Below, one piece after another: positions 8,475-17,298 of a stretch of 64,000 nt of DNA. Position numbers and translations under genes: made by a program. Within the stretch, counting starts at the first letter, position 1, and the number at the start of each line of letters is the position of its first letter. The notes below the pieces were generated by a model. That model was not told the DNA's origin. It did not search any database and saw nothing but the letters and a program-made list of their open reading frames with translations. The stretch covers positions 372,001-436,000 of the forward strand of contig JAEYLX010000075.1 in NCBI GenBank assembly GCA_023407575.1, written 5' to 3'. This stretch comes from Bacillota bacterium (lineage in GTDB: Bacteria; Bacillota; Clostridia; Lachnospirales; Lachnospiraceae).

Positions 8475-10013
8475 TTATATTTTCTGTTCCTCTGTTTTCT
8501 GTTCCTCAACACCAGCCCATAGTACCTGATAGATTTTATCCATATCCAAATGTATCCGTAAAATCTCTGCAAGCTTATCATATTGCGTCTCTTTATATTG
8601 CTTGTAATCCATTGAGGTTCCATGCTCAAAGTCAATATTTTTATCTTTCGCAAGGCATTCGATTATTTTATTGGCGGTTTGTGTATTATCAAAGATACCA
8701 TGCACATAGCTTCCGTAGATATTATGATAAGAGACTCCCTCGACTTTTACTTCGCCATTTAACTCATTGCTAATGGAGGTTAAAGCTGTAAGTTTCTCGT
8801 TTGCCGTAGAAATCCCCATATGAATTTCATATCCTTCAATCTCTTCTCCTGAAAGCTTTTCCAGACAACCACTAATCTGTCCAAAGTTCCCCTTCACTCT
8901 TGTTCTTATTTTCTCTTCCTGAAAGATTGTATTAATGGGAAGCAATCCCATCCCTTGAATGGTTCCCCCCTCTTCCACTCCAACTTCATCAGTAATTAAA
9001 TTACCAAGCATCTGATAGCCTCCGCAGACACCAAAAATCACCTTATTTGCTGCTGCCGCCTTCTTAATTGCTGCTTCTAAACCACTTTGTCTAAGCCACA
9101 GCATATCCTTAGTGGTGTTTTTTGTACCAGGTAAAATAACCATATCTGGATTTTTCAATTCATTTACAGAATCTACATAACGAAGAGATACTCCCTGGGT
9201 TCTTTCCAATACGTTAAAATCGGTAAAATTAGAGATACGAGGTAAACGGATTACAACGATATCAATTAACCCTATCTCCTTTTTTTTATCAAACCTCTCG
9301 GATAAGCTATCCTCATCCTCGATATCAATATACATATAGGGTGGAACACCTACTACAGGGACCTGTGCTTTTTCCTCGAGCATTACAATTCCCGGATCAA
9401 GGATGGTTTTATCTCCCCTGAACTTATTGATAATCAGGCCCTTTACCAGACTCTTTTCATCCTCCTCCAGGAGCATCATTGTACCTAAAAGCTGTGCAAA
9501 TACCCCACCTCGGTCTATATCACCGACCAGCAGCACCGGTGCCTTTGCCATCTTCGCCATTCCCATATTAACGATATCCTCGGACTTGAGATTAATTTCT
9601 GCTGGACTTCCTGCACCTTCAATTACTATAATATCGTAGCTTTCCTCTAATTTGTGATAAGCTTCTAAGATATTAGGGACTAATTGCTTTTTATATTTAA
9701 AATAATCTCTGGCACCCATGTTTTTCAGTACTTCACCGTTAACAATCACTTGAGAACCGGTATCCGTGGTCGGCTTTAATAATATAGGATTCATAAGAAC
9801 AGAGGGTTTAATTCCTGCTGCCTCTGCCTGCATAACCTGTGCCCGTCCCATTTCCAGTCCTTCGTCAGTAATATAGGAATTCAAAGCCATATTCTGTGAC
9901 TTAAAGGGAGCAACCTTATAGCCATCCTGCATAAAAATCCGACACAAACCAGCTGTAATTAAGCTCTTGCCCACATTAGACATAGTTCCCTGTATCATAA
10001 TTGCTTTTGCCAT
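8475..10013 (-). CDS. cobQ: Cobyric acid synthase
   Basis: A 512-residue glutamine-dependent amidotransferase that amidates the four side chains b, d, e and g of adenosylcobyrinic diamide. The N-terminal half is a DRAP/dethiobiotin-synthetase-like ATPase (MIQGTMSNVGKSLITAGLCR, then APFKSQNMALNSY). The C-terminal half is a class I glutaminase with nucleophile C in GVCGGYQMLG and the catalytic His in GSYVHGIFDN. It is also called CbiP in the anaerobic pathway. The C-terminal ~15 residues are a Glu/Lys/Gln-rich repeat (EEQKTEEQKI). Its start codon overlaps the end of the cobD gene by 19 bases, with GGAGG upstream. Confidence 0.95.
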   Translation of the reverse strand: MAKAIMIQGTMSNVGKSLITAGLCRIFMQDGYKVAPFKSQNMALNSYITDEGLEMGRAQVMQAEAAGIKPSVLMNPILLKPTTDTGSQVIVNGEVLKNMGARDYFKYKKQLVPNILEAYHKLEESYDIIVIEGAGSPAEINLKSEDIVNMGMAKMAKAPVLLVGDIDRGGVFAQLLGTMMLLEEDEKSLVKGLIINKFRGDKTILDPGIVMLEEKAQVPVVGVPPYMYIDIEDEDSLSERFDKKKEIGLIDIVVIRLPRISNFTDFNVLERTQGVSLRYVDSVNELKNPDMVILPGTKNTTKDMLWLRQSGLEAAIKKAAAANKVIFGVCGGYQMLGNLITDEVGVEEGGTIQGMGLLPINTIFQEEKIRTRVKGNFGQISGCLEKLSGEEIEGYEIHMGISTANEKLTALTSISNELNGEVKVEGVSYHNIYGSYVHGIFDNTQTANKIIECLAKDKNIDFEHGTSMDYKQYKETQYDKLAEILRIHLDMDKIYQVLWAGVEEQKTEEQKI

Positions 10014-11047
10014 TTGCTTTTTACCTCCGACAACACTCTGATCAATTGTTCATTTTCTGTATGGTTTTTGACTGCTATACGATAATAGCCTTCGGTCAAC
10101 CCCTGGTAATTGCTGCAATCTCGAATTAAGATGCCATTTTTCAGACAATGTTCATATAACCCGGGTGCCGTATGAAAGAATATGTAGTTCGCCCTGGAGC
10201 CATAGATTGCATACTCCAATTTTTGCAATTCAATAGTTAAATATTTATGTTCTCTTTTTATTAAATCCAATGAGTCTTCAACATACTTGTCTTCTTTCAG
10301 AGCTGCAATTCCTGCCCACTGCGCTGGTATCGACACATTCCAGGGCTGTGAAACTTCTCTCATCCGCTTTAATAAAGCTGTATTGGAACTAATGCCATAT
10401 CCTAATCGTAACCCGGGCATTGCATAAAGCTTTGTAAATGCCTTCAGGATGACTAAATGTTTTGCCTCACTACAATATTTCATTAATGTCAAATCTTCGG
10501 AAGCATTAACAAAATCCAGAAAACATTCATCCATGATTAACCAGATACCCAACTGCTCACATCTTTTCAATATTTTTATCAAAAGCTCCCTATGAATTAA
10601 TTGACCGGTTGGATTATTGGGATTACATAAAAAGATGATCTCTGTATCTTCTTTAATCTCCTCAAGAAATTCCACTCCTAATTCAAAATTCCGTTCTTTT
10701 GTCATAGAAAAGTAAGTCAGTTCACAGTCCACCGTCTTTAAAGCCTGCTCATATTCATAAAAAGAAGGAACTGGTAAAAGTGCTTTTTGGGGCTTTAAAG
10801 CAAGTACCAGAGAAAAGATTATGTCTGCCACTCCGTTTCCACAAATGATATACTCTAACGGTAGATTTAATTTATCAGCAATTGCTTTTCTTAAATCAGA
10901 ACAATTGGTATCCGGGTAGTGACTAGACCATCTTATCCCTTCCATTGCTCCTTGTATAATTCCCTCTGGAATTCCTGCCGGATTAATATTCGCAGAAAAA
11001 TCCAACAGACCATCCTTTTGATAAATATCACCGCCATGTTTATGCAT
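9995..11047 (-). CDS. cobD: Threonine-phosphate decarboxylase / aminotransferase (CobD)
   Basis: A PLP-dependent class I/II aminotransferase-fold enzyme that makes (R)-1-amino-2-propanol phosphate for the nucleotide loop. The conserved opening HGGDIYQKDGLLDFSANINP is followed by EYIICGNGVADIIF, FLCNPNNPTGQLI, the DECFLDFV strand and the PLP lysine in VILKAFTKLYAMPGLRLGY. From ATG 11047 the protein is about 350 residues, the usual size. The frame stays open to 11149, just after the cbiB stop, but that extension starts at a GTG and lacks a good ribosome site. The start is therefore somewhat uncertain. Confidence 0.9.
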   Translation of the reverse strand: MHKHGGDIYQKDGLLDFSANINPAGIPEGIIQGAMEGIRWSSHYPDTNCSDLRKAIADKLNLPLEYIICGNGVADIIFSLVLALKPQKALLPVPSFYEYEQALKTVDCELTYFSMTKERNFELGVEFLEEIKEDTEIIFLCNPNNPTGQLIHRELLIKILKRCEQLGIWLIMDECFLDFVNASEDLTLMKYCSEAKHLVILKAFTKLYAMPGLRLGYGISSNTALLKRMREVSQPWNVSIPAQWAGIAALKEDKYVEDSLDLIKREHKYLTIELQKLEYAIYGSRANYIFFHTAPGLYEHCLKNGILIRDCSNYQGLTEGYYRIAVKNHTENEQLIRVLSEVKSKWQKQL

Positions 11048-11151
11048 ATAGGTACCAAGCCTTTCACAATGTCCACAAACTCTGTGCCTTTCTTTATATA
11101 ATCTAATATCAAAAAAACTAATATCAAAAAGTAAAAATAATACGCACACTA

Positions 11152-12123
11152 CTACAACAGGAAATAAATTATTAGAAATTTCAAACCACCAAATAGAAGC
11201 ACACCAAGAAAAGCTGTCCAGTACAGCAATTCATTGGCTCTTTTAATGTCCTTTATTTCAATCGGCCTACTATCATCACCAATGTTTTTTTTATGATATA
11301 GGATTCCAAAATAATAGGCATCCCCTGCCAGCTGCACCTGTAACGCACCAGCTGTAACCGCTTCTGTGTGGGCAGAATTCGGGCTTGCATGATTATATCT
11401 GTCCCTTCGATAGATGTTATAAGCATTCCTTGGATGATATCGCTTAATCGCTGCTGCCATTATCATAAGATATGCGGATATCCTTGCTGGAACATAATTC
11501 AAATAATCATCCAGTTTTGCCGCCGCTCTTCCAAAATAAATATACTTATCATTCTTATATCCAACCATGGAATCCATGGTATTTACCGCTTTATAGAGGA
11601 ATCCAAAGATAGGTCCTCCGATTGCCATATAGAAAATCGGTGCAATGCTGCCATCCGAGGTATTCTCTGCTACAGTTTCCACTGCTGCCTTGACAATCCC
11701 CTCCTGGGTCAGGTTCTTGGTATCTCTGCCGACAATCATGGATACCGCCCATCTTCCCTCTTCCACGTCACCTTTTATCAGGGCATCATGTACCTTCATA
11801 CTTTCAACCTTCAGTGACTTTGTAGCCAGCAGCTGACCGCACATAATAATTTCAGCAATCACACCAGCATATACATTCCAACGAAATAGTAAAAATAAAA
11901 GAATACCCGGAATTGCTGCCGAAATCGTAACTACAATTATGACCAGCAATCCTCCAGCTATCAATTCACCTTTTGGGGTTCTCGGAAATATCCTGCGAAG
12001 TAATTTTTCCATACTGCTGATCAGGTTCCCAATTCCTCGAACTGGATGCCACAGCCAATGAGGATCACCGACAATAAGATCCAGAAGGTAGCCGCAAACC
12101 AGCGCAATCAATGAATTTTGCAT
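11152..12123 (-). CDS. cbiB: Adenosylcobinamide-phosphate synthase
   Basis: A 323-residue integral membrane protein that attaches aminopropanol phosphate to adenosylcobyric acid. It has the typical start LVCGYLLDLIVGDPHWLWHP and the conserved blocks IVGRDTKNLT, VETVAENTSDGSIAPIFYM, NTMDSMVGYKNDKY and HASPNSAHTEAVTAGALQVQ. Four to five hydrophobic segments are visible. It overlaps the end of cobC by 16 bases and has GGGAGGAT upstream. Confidence 0.95.
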   Translation of the reverse strand: MQNSLIALVCGYLLDLIVGDPHWLWHPVRGIGNLISSMEKLLRRIFPRTPKGELIAGGLLVIIVVTISAAIPGILLFLLFRWNVYAGVIAEIIMCGQLLATKSLKVESMKVHDALIKGDVEEGRWAVSMIVGRDTKNLTQEGIVKAAVETVAENTSDGSIAPIFYMAIGGPIFGFLYKAVNTMDSMVGYKNDKYIYFGRAAAKLDDYLNYVPARISAYLMIMAAAIKRYHPRNAYNIYRRDRYNHASPNSAHTEAVTAGALQVQLAGDAYYFGILYHKKNIGDDSRPIEIKDIKRANELLYWTAFLGVLLFGGLKFLIIYFLL

Positions 12124-12686
12124 ATATTTATAATCCTCCCTTCTTTCTCCTCATAATCGGCTATATACCCACTGCCATTCTTCACCTGCCAGTAATAGAA
12201 TTCTTTCTTTGGATATGCATATTTCTCCAGGATACTCATAATGGTTCCGCCGTGAACCACCAGAGCGACAGCTTCCTTGCCTTTTGCATTACAAAACTCC
12301 ATCCTCTTTTGAAACTCTAAAAATATACGTCCCTTAAATTCTTCCACTCCTTCACCCTTAGGAAAGGGCAGAGTTCCATTACTGTCCAACCAAGCTTGGT
12401 ACTCTGGATTGCCCGTCAGTTCCATATAGTTTTTATTTTCAAACTCTCCAAAGTCACACTCTCGAAAGTCATCACAAATAATCGGGCGTATCTGTGGGTA
12501 TATGAGTCGTGCAGTTTCTCTGCAGCGAAGCAATGGACTGGTTAATACCATATCAACTATGGGATAGCTAACTTTATCTAATAACTTCTTACCCTCTTCA
12601 CATAAAGGTTCATCTGTAGTACCAATATATTTTTTCTGCAAATTACCTATGGTGGCAAAATGGCGAATCAGCACCAATCTAATCAT
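12108..12686 (-). CDS. cobC: Alpha-ribazole phosphatase (histidine phosphatase family)
   Basis: A 192-residue phosphoglycerate-mutase-like phosphatase that dephosphorylates alpha-ribazole 5'-phosphate or adenosylcobalamin 5'-phosphate. The phospho-acceptor histidine lies in LVLIRHFATIGN (an RHF variant of RHG). SPLLRCRETARLIYP, ECDFGEFENK and LVVHGGTIMSIL complete the family motifs. It overlaps the preceding short cobU-like gene by eight bases (ATGATTAG), so translation is coupled. Confidence 0.9.
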   Translation of the reverse strand: MIRLVLIRHFATIGNLQKKYIGTTDEPLCEEGKKLLDKVSYPIVDMVLTSPLLRCRETARLIYPQIRPIICDDFRECDFGEFENKNYMELTGNPEYQAWLDSNGTLPFPKGEGVEEFKGRIFLEFQKRMEFCNAKGKEAVALVVHGGTIMSILEKYAYPKKEFYYWQVKNGSGYIADYEEKEGRIINICKIH

Positions 12687-13065
12687 GCTTTATCACCGTT
12701 CCGATTCCACAGAGAACACGGTGCACCTCCCTGGCATTCTTTGCCAATCTGCAGCATATCCTGCCCGTAAGTTCTCTGTATCTGCGATCATAAGCCTCCA
12801 TTGGTACAATACCGCAGCCTAATTCATTTGTAATAATTATAATTTCGGGATTATGCTGTAAAAGCTCATCAATAAGTGGATACACATCTTTGTCCTCTTT
12901 CAGCATTCGGTCAACCCATAGGTGAAACTGATTTATAATTGGTTTTTCATATAATTCCTGCAAACTGCACACTTTACCATCTGCTACCTGTTCCTTGCTT
13001 AAACCTGTAAGTTCTAACACATAGGAAAGCTTTCCCTGATATGCACCACCGCTGATTAACCACAT
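12679..13065 (-). CDS. Short, divergent CobU-like protein
   Basis: A 128-residue protein that looks like a reduced adenosylcobinamide kinase/guanylyltransferase. It starts MWLISGGAYQGKLSYVLEL, where the P-loop is altered: GGAYQGKLS replaces the usual GGxxSGKS. It keeps the IIIITNELGCGIVP strand and the MEAYDRRYRELTGRICCRLA helix found in CobU, but lacks the middle guanylylation segment with the RHxxxR region. A full-length cobU lies at 13953-14528, so this is a second copy with an uncertain role, perhaps regulatory or a partial-activity kinase. It overlaps cobS by 10 bases and cobC by 8. Confidence 0.7.
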   Translation of the reverse strand: MWLISGGAYQGKLSYVLELTGLSKEQVADGKVCSLQELYEKPIINQFHLWVDRMLKEDKDVYPLIDELLQHNPEIIIITNELGCGIVPMEAYDRRYRELTGRICCRLAKNAREVHRVLCGIGTVIKHD

Positions 13066-13823
13066 AATCTACCTCCCAATATAACTCCGACCGCCATAAT
13101 CAGCTCACAAAGCTGCAGAAAATATCCTGCCAGATCTCCGGTAATTCCTCCAAACTCCTTTATCGCTTTCTGGCGATAATAAACATAGGTTAAGAGTGCA
13201 CCTGCCAGGCAGATAATACCTAATTTCCAGTTAAGAAGTAACATACTGGCAGCAGATAGAAGTATATATAGTAGCATTACTCGTTTTGTAAGTACCTTTT
13301 TTGCTTCGTTCGAGAAAGTGGCAGCCAGACCACTGTTCTTTGCCAAGGGAAAGGTTACGACCGATAATCCGCTTAATGCACGCGAGAGTAAGAACCCGAT
13401 ACACAAAAACGGTAAGGTTTCTTTGGATATCTCAAACCATGCTCCAAAGGTTAACAGGTAATATCCCACACAGGCAATTACCGCAAAAGCACCTGAATTA
13501 GGATCTTTCAGTATTTCTAACTTCTTCTCCTTCGACTGGTAAGAACTAAGTGCATCCGTTGTATCCATGAACCCATCCATATGAATTCCACCGGTAAGAA
13601 ATAGGGGTATTAGTACATATACCACAGTAAGAAAAACCGTGCTCAAGGCCATACTCCCTCCCAGAAGGCTCCAAAGATAGATTACTGTGCCAATTACAGC
13701 ACCCACCAAAGGAAAAAAGCACATAACATATCTCATATTCTCTTTTGACCATTCAGCACGTGGCATTGGAAGTTTAGAATACATGGCAAAGGCAATTATC
13801 AGGCTGTTAAATATCTGCTTCAT
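13056..13823 (-). CDS. cobS: Adenosylcobinamide-GDP ribazoletransferase (cobalamin synthase)
   Basis: A membrane enzyme of about 255 residues that joins adenosylcobinamide-GDP and alpha-ribazole to complete cobalamin. It has the motifs MYSKLPMPRAEW near the start, GGIHMDGFMDTTDALSSY (the DGxxDxxDAL metal site), KLEILKDPNSGAFAVIACV and GGITGDLAGYFLQLCE. Several hydrophobic helices are present. The ATG at 13823 has AAAGGAAA 7 bases upstream and is preferred to the in-frame ATG at 13868. A tandem repeat tract lies between this gene and cobU. Confidence 0.94.
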   Translation of the reverse strand: MKQIFNSLIIAFAMYSKLPMPRAEWSKENMRYVMCFFPLVGAVIGTVIYLWSLLGGSMALSTVFLTVVYVLIPLFLTGGIHMDGFMDTTDALSSYQSKEKKLEILKDPNSGAFAVIACVGYYLLTFGAWFEISKETLPFLCIGFLLSRALSGLSVVTFPLAKNSGLAATFSNEAKKVLTKRVMLLYILLSAASMLLLNWKLGIICLAGALLTYVYYRQKAIKEFGGITGDLAGYFLQLCELIMAVGVILGGRLCG

Positions 13824-13901
13824 AAACGTTTCCTTTCTATGTAGGTTCCCTAAATTAAGAGATTTCATAATAACAAAAAATGTTTATAACACATTTAATA
13901 T

Positions 13902-13960
13902 CTATTACTGTATATACCTATTACTGTATATACCTATTACTTTATATACCTATTACTTTA
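13902..13960. repeat. 16-bp tandem repeat between cobU and cobS
   Basis: There are three and a half head-to-tail copies of CTATTACTGTATATAC (two identical copies, one with a single change, and one partial copy). The last copy runs into the stop codon of cobU at 13953. It lies about 80 bases upstream of the cobS start codon. Confidence 0.85.
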
Positions 13961-14528
13961 AAACAATTGGAATACCATGCACAACTTCAATGACTTGATC
14001 TGCCCGCCTGCTGATGCTAACATTAATTTCTCCAAGGATTCTTAGGTATTCCATTGTTGACCTGTCGTAGTTATAACCATCCTCAAACACATTATTGGTA
14101 ACGACCACCAGCTCTGCTCCCTGGTGTGAGAGCCGTTCTATTCCGCTTAGAACTTCTTCCAGTGTATGTTCCCTGGCTCCCTGCTCCGAGAACATTTCAT
14201 TTGCTACCAGATTTGACATACACTCTAATAAAACAAAAGCCTTCTCCGGTAAACTGATTTCAGCAAGCCCAGTATAACACTCTAGTGTTGTGAAATTCTT
14301 TTTCTGTCTCATAAGCTGATGTCTTTTAATTTTTTGCTCCATCTCTTTACCAAAGGGCTGCATGGTAGCAATATAAATTAAATTACCGTTACGTTCCAAT
14401 TCGTTCTTATCTAATCGCTCTTTTTTTAAAATCTGATTCTTTTGTTGGAGAAGGTGTCTTTGCAATAGATAATCCTCTGCATATTCTGACTTACCACTTC
14501 CGCTGCCACCAAGAATAATTGTTATCAT
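13953..14528 (-). CDS. cobU: Adenosylcobinamide kinase / adenosylcobinamide-phosphate guanylyltransferase
   Basis: A bifunctional enzyme of about 191 residues that phosphorylates adenosylcobinamide and adds GMP. The P-loop ILGGSGSGKSEYAEDYLL, IYIATMQPFGKEMEQKIKRH with the guanylylation histidine region, and VVVTNNVFEDG at the substrate strand are all present. The RRADQVIEVVHGIPIVLK ending is typical. I prefer ATG 14528 to the in-frame ATG at 14546 because the P-loop normally follows the start closely. The start lies 94 bases downstream of cobT. Confidence 0.92.
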   Translation of the reverse strand: MITIILGGSGSGKSEYAEDYLLQRHLLQQKNQILKKERLDKNELERNGNLIYIATMQPFGKEMEQKIKRHQLMRQKKNFTTLECYTGLAEISLPEKAFVLLECMSNLVANEMFSEQGAREHTLEEVLSGIERLSHQGAELVVVTNNVFEDGYNYDRSTMEYLRILGEINVSISRRADQVIEVVHGIPIVLK

Positions 14529-14621
14529 ACGACTTAACACCTTCACTTTTTATGATAATGATCAATGAATACCTTTTGGGTTATGTATTTTTCTGGTATA
14601 CTCAAACTTTGATAATATTCT

Positions 14622-15671
14622 CTATAAGGGTTGATAGGCTTCTACCGCTATCTGTTCAAAAGTGCTCATTTGGTTATAGACAGCCACTCCCAGGTCAAGT
14701 AATGGTAATAAGGCAATAGCACCGGTTCCCTCACCCAGGCACATTTCACAGGTAAGGAAGGGTTCTTTATCCATGGCCTCTAATAAGAGCCTCCCAGCTT
14801 TCTCTTTTGATACATGGGAAGCCAGGATATATTCTCTTGTTTTGGGATTGATACGAATGGCAAGCAATGCCGCCACCGCAGATATAAATCCATCAATGAT
14901 TACAGGTATTTTAGCAACAGCACCTCCCAAATATACTCCGACCATCCCTGCTATATCATAACCTCCAAGTTTTGAAAGCACATCAATGGGGTCATTTTTA
15001 TCTGGCTTATTAATTGCTATAGCTCCTTTTATTACATCAATCTTTCTTAACAACCCTATATCAGATAAACCAGCACCTTTTCCGGTTACACTTTCCACTG
15101 AAAGGTCCAGCATAACGGAAGCAACTGCACTACTGGTGGTGGTATTTCCAATCCCCATTTCTCCGGTTGCAATTATATTATAATTCTGCTCCTTCAATTC
15201 AAGAGCCGTATTAATTCCGACTTCAATTGCCTGCAACGCCTGTTCTCTTGTCATTGCAGGTCCTCGTAGAATACTATTTGTACCATAAGCTATTTTTTTA
15301 TTCTTCGATAATTTTGTATCACGATTCATACCAATATCGATTGGGATAACATCAGCACCTATTTGTTTTGCCATTACACAGGCACAGGAGTTCAGACTTA
15401 GGAAATTCTCTGCAACAATTGCTGTTACTTCACTGGTTGCCTGAGTGACACCTTCCTCAACAACACCGTTATCCGCACAAAAAATTACAAGTACCTTTTT
15501 CTTCAATTCAATTTGAGTATCGCCAGTAACACCAGCAATCTGGATAAGGGCATCCTCCAGTTTACCAAGACTATGTAAAGGTTTTGCTATACTGTCCCAC
15601 CGTCTTGCGCAACGTAACATTGCCTCAGCATCAGGTGCTCCAATGCAATCTATTGCTTCCTCATATTTCAT
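14622..15671 (-). CDS. cobT: Nicotinate-nucleotide:dimethylbenzimidazole phosphoribosyltransferase
   Basis: A 349-residue enzyme that makes alpha-ribazole phosphate from the lower-ligand base and nicotinate mononucleotide. The conserved segments VIFCADNGVVEEGVTQA, the GEMGIGNTTTSSAVASVML loop, VTGKGAGLS and LGEGTGAIALLPLLD are in order, and the catalytic Glu is expected near residue 315. The ATG is preceded by GAGGAG. Upstream lies a 17-bp minisatellite of about 200 bases instead of the usual short gap, which may affect coupling to cbiA. Confidence 0.95.
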   Translation of the reverse strand: MKYEEAIDCIGAPDAEAMLRCARRWDSIAKPLHSLGKLEDALIQIAGVTGDTQIELKKKVLVIFCADNGVVEEGVTQATSEVTAIVAENFLSLNSCACVMAKQIGADVIPIDIGMNRDTKLSKNKKIAYGTNSILRGPAMTREQALQAIEVGINTALELKEQNYNIIATGEMGIGNTTTSSAVASVMLDLSVESVTGKGAGLSDIGLLRKIDVIKGAIAINKPDKNDPIDVLSKLGGYDIAGMVGVYLGGAVAKIPVIIDGFISAVAALLAIRINPKTREYILASHVSKEKAGRLLLEAMDKEPFLTCEMCLGEGTGAIALLPLLDLGVAVYNQMSTFEQIAVEAYQPL

Positions 15672-15715
15672 GCCGATTTCTCCTCAATCACAATTTAATC
15701 TAACTCGTCCCACCT

Positions 15716-15928
15716 ATTGTAATGTTCCTCTTATTGCATTGCTCACTTATTGCATTGTTCCACTTATTGTATTGCTCTACTCATTGTATTGCTCTACTCA
15801 TTGCATTGCTCTACTTATTGTATTGCTCCACTCATTGCATTGCTCCACTCATTGCATTGCTCCACTCATTGCATTGCTCCACTCATTGTATTGCTCCACT
15901 CATTGCATTGCTCCACTCATTGCATTTT
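15716..15928. repeat. 17-bp minisatellite at the 3' end of cbiA and upstream of cobT
   Basis: There are about eleven near-perfect head-to-tail copies of a 17-bp unit, ATTGCATTGCTCCACTC on the plus strand, from 15733 to 15918 with degenerate edges. On the transcribed (minus) strand each unit carries GGAG followed by ATG and ATGA. The tract encodes the last ~14 residues of CbiA, and its stop codon (15883-15885) lies within the repeats. The remaining ~170 bases separate cbiA from cobT. Confidence 0.95.
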
Positions 15929-17259
15929 AATAAGAATTGAAAGGCTACTTTAGGATTAGAATAATAATATAGGTGTGGAAAGCCCAGCAAACGATGTTCT
16001 CCTCCATGAATACAATTCCATTCAATATCTCTTAGTGGCTTCTTAGCTTTATAGTCCTCGCCCAAAAGTGTGCTTTCAAAATAATGAAATTCATGCCCTC
16101 GAATTGCTTCCCCCTTTTCTAAGACCATTTCTTCCCTGCCCGTAGTTATTTCGATATAACCAAAGCGATTAAGACGATTCGTTTTATATACCTCACCCTC
16201 AATACATCCTGCCATAGGAAACGCCTGCCCTATCATGTCCTCCATACTACGGTGAAGATACATGAAGCCTCCGCATTCTGCAATACAGGGTATCCCCTTC
16301 TCCAGTGCAGATTTAACTGCCGCCCTCATTGAAGTATTGTTACTTAAGGCTTCTGCATACAGTTCAGGGTATCCACCGCCCAAGATTAATCCCTGTGCAC
16401 CGATTGGCAATCTGTTATCCTTTATTGGAGAAAATTCGATTAATTCAGCTCCCATCTCCCTTAAGAGCTGGAGATTATCTTCGTAATAAAAACAAAAAGC
16501 CTCATCTCTGGCTACCGCAAGCTGTACACTCTTCTTTAACCTTGGAAGTTCAGGCGTGTGAATGTTAAGCTCCTTCGTACTATCAGCAATACCCAGAAGC
16601 CCATCTATATCTATTGTCTTTTCAAACAATGTTGCAAGCTCATCCAGTTTTCTTTGATAATCCTCGACCTCTTCCGGTCGAATAAGTCCCAAGTGTCTGC
16701 TTTCAATCACGAGGTTTTTTACTGTTGGTATATAACCAAATACTTTAACCTGTAATTCAGTCTCTATTTTTCCTTTAATTAAAGGATACAACTGCTCCGA
16801 AATTTGATTCAAAAGAACTCCTTTAATCATAGTATCTGATTTAAAGGTCAAAAAACCCTTAATCACTGCTAAGACAGAACTGCTCATTCCCTTACAATTT
16901 ACTACAAGAATTACCGGAGTTTCTGTAACTTTACTAAGTTCATAGGAGGAGGCTTGTTCCGATACCGAAATTCCATCATAGAACCCCATAACCCCTTCCA
17001 TTACTGATATATCTGCCTGTGTTGCTGCTCTGGCGAATAAATATCGGGTGGTATCATCATCTGTGAAATAAGTATCCAAATTCCTGGATTTCGCACCAAT
17101 AATTTTAGAATGAAACATTGGGTCTATGTAATCGGGTCCGCATTTGAAGGCCGCCGGCTGAAGATCCCGTTTAAGGAAAGCCTTCAATAATCCACAGGTA
17201 ACCATTGTCTTTCCGCTCCCACTGGAGGCCCCGCTAATCATAATTCTTGGTAATTTCAT
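15883..17259 (-). CDS. cbiA: Cobyrinate a,c-diamide synthase
   Basis: A 458-residue glutamine-dependent enzyme that amidates the a and c side chains of cobyrinate. It has the N-terminal ATPase start MISGASSGSGKTMVTCGLLK, PAAFKCGPDYIDPMFH and VMEGVMGFYDG, and a C-terminal glutaminase with GIPCIAECGGFMYLH (nucleophile Cys) and RGHEFHYF. The C-terminal tail, KCNEWSNAMSGAIQ, is encoded by the 17-bp tandem repeats, so the natural end of the protein has been replaced or extended by repeat expansion. The core domains are complete. Confidence 0.94.
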   Translation of the reverse strand: MKLPRIMISGASSGSGKTMVTCGLLKAFLKRDLQPAAFKCGPDYIDPMFHSKIIGAKSRNLDTYFTDDDTTRYLFARAATQADISVMEGVMGFYDGISVSEQASSYELSKVTETPVILVVNCKGMSSSVLAVIKGFLTFKSDTMIKGVLLNQISEQLYPLIKGKIETELQVKVFGYIPTVKNLVIESRHLGLIRPEEVEDYQRKLDELATLFEKTIDIDGLLGIADSTKELNIHTPELPRLKKSVQLAVARDEAFCFYYEDNLQLLREMGAELIEFSPIKDNRLPIGAQGLILGGGYPELYAEALSNNTSMRAAVKSALEKGIPCIAECGGFMYLHRSMEDMIGQAFPMAGCIEGEVYKTNRLNRFGYIEITTGREEMVLEKGEAIRGHEFHYFESTLLGEDYKAKKPLRDIEWNCIHGGEHRLLGFPHLYYYSNPKVAFQFLLKCNEWSNAMSGAIQ

Positions 17260-17298
17260 TTCATACTGCCTTTCTTCGTACTTGCAAACACTTGGTTC

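Noticed and set aside
9995..11149. Extended N terminus of CobD from GTG 11149
   Set aside because: The added 34 residues include hydrophobic and Cys-rich sequence not seen in the family and lack a ribosome site; ATG 11047 gives the normal length.
12679..13065. Pseudogene of cobU
   Set aside because: The frame is intact, has a GGGAGG ribosome site, and is tightly coupled at both ends, so decay is not supported.
15716..15928. CRISPR array
   Set aside because: The 17-bp units are directly adjacent with no spacers and no cas genes are near; it is a minisatellite.
15643..15953. Plus-strand coding regions in the repeat tract (Leu/His/Ser/Cys-rich)
   Set aside because: They are translations of the tandem repeat in three frames on the strand opposite cbiA and cobT, without ribosome sites.
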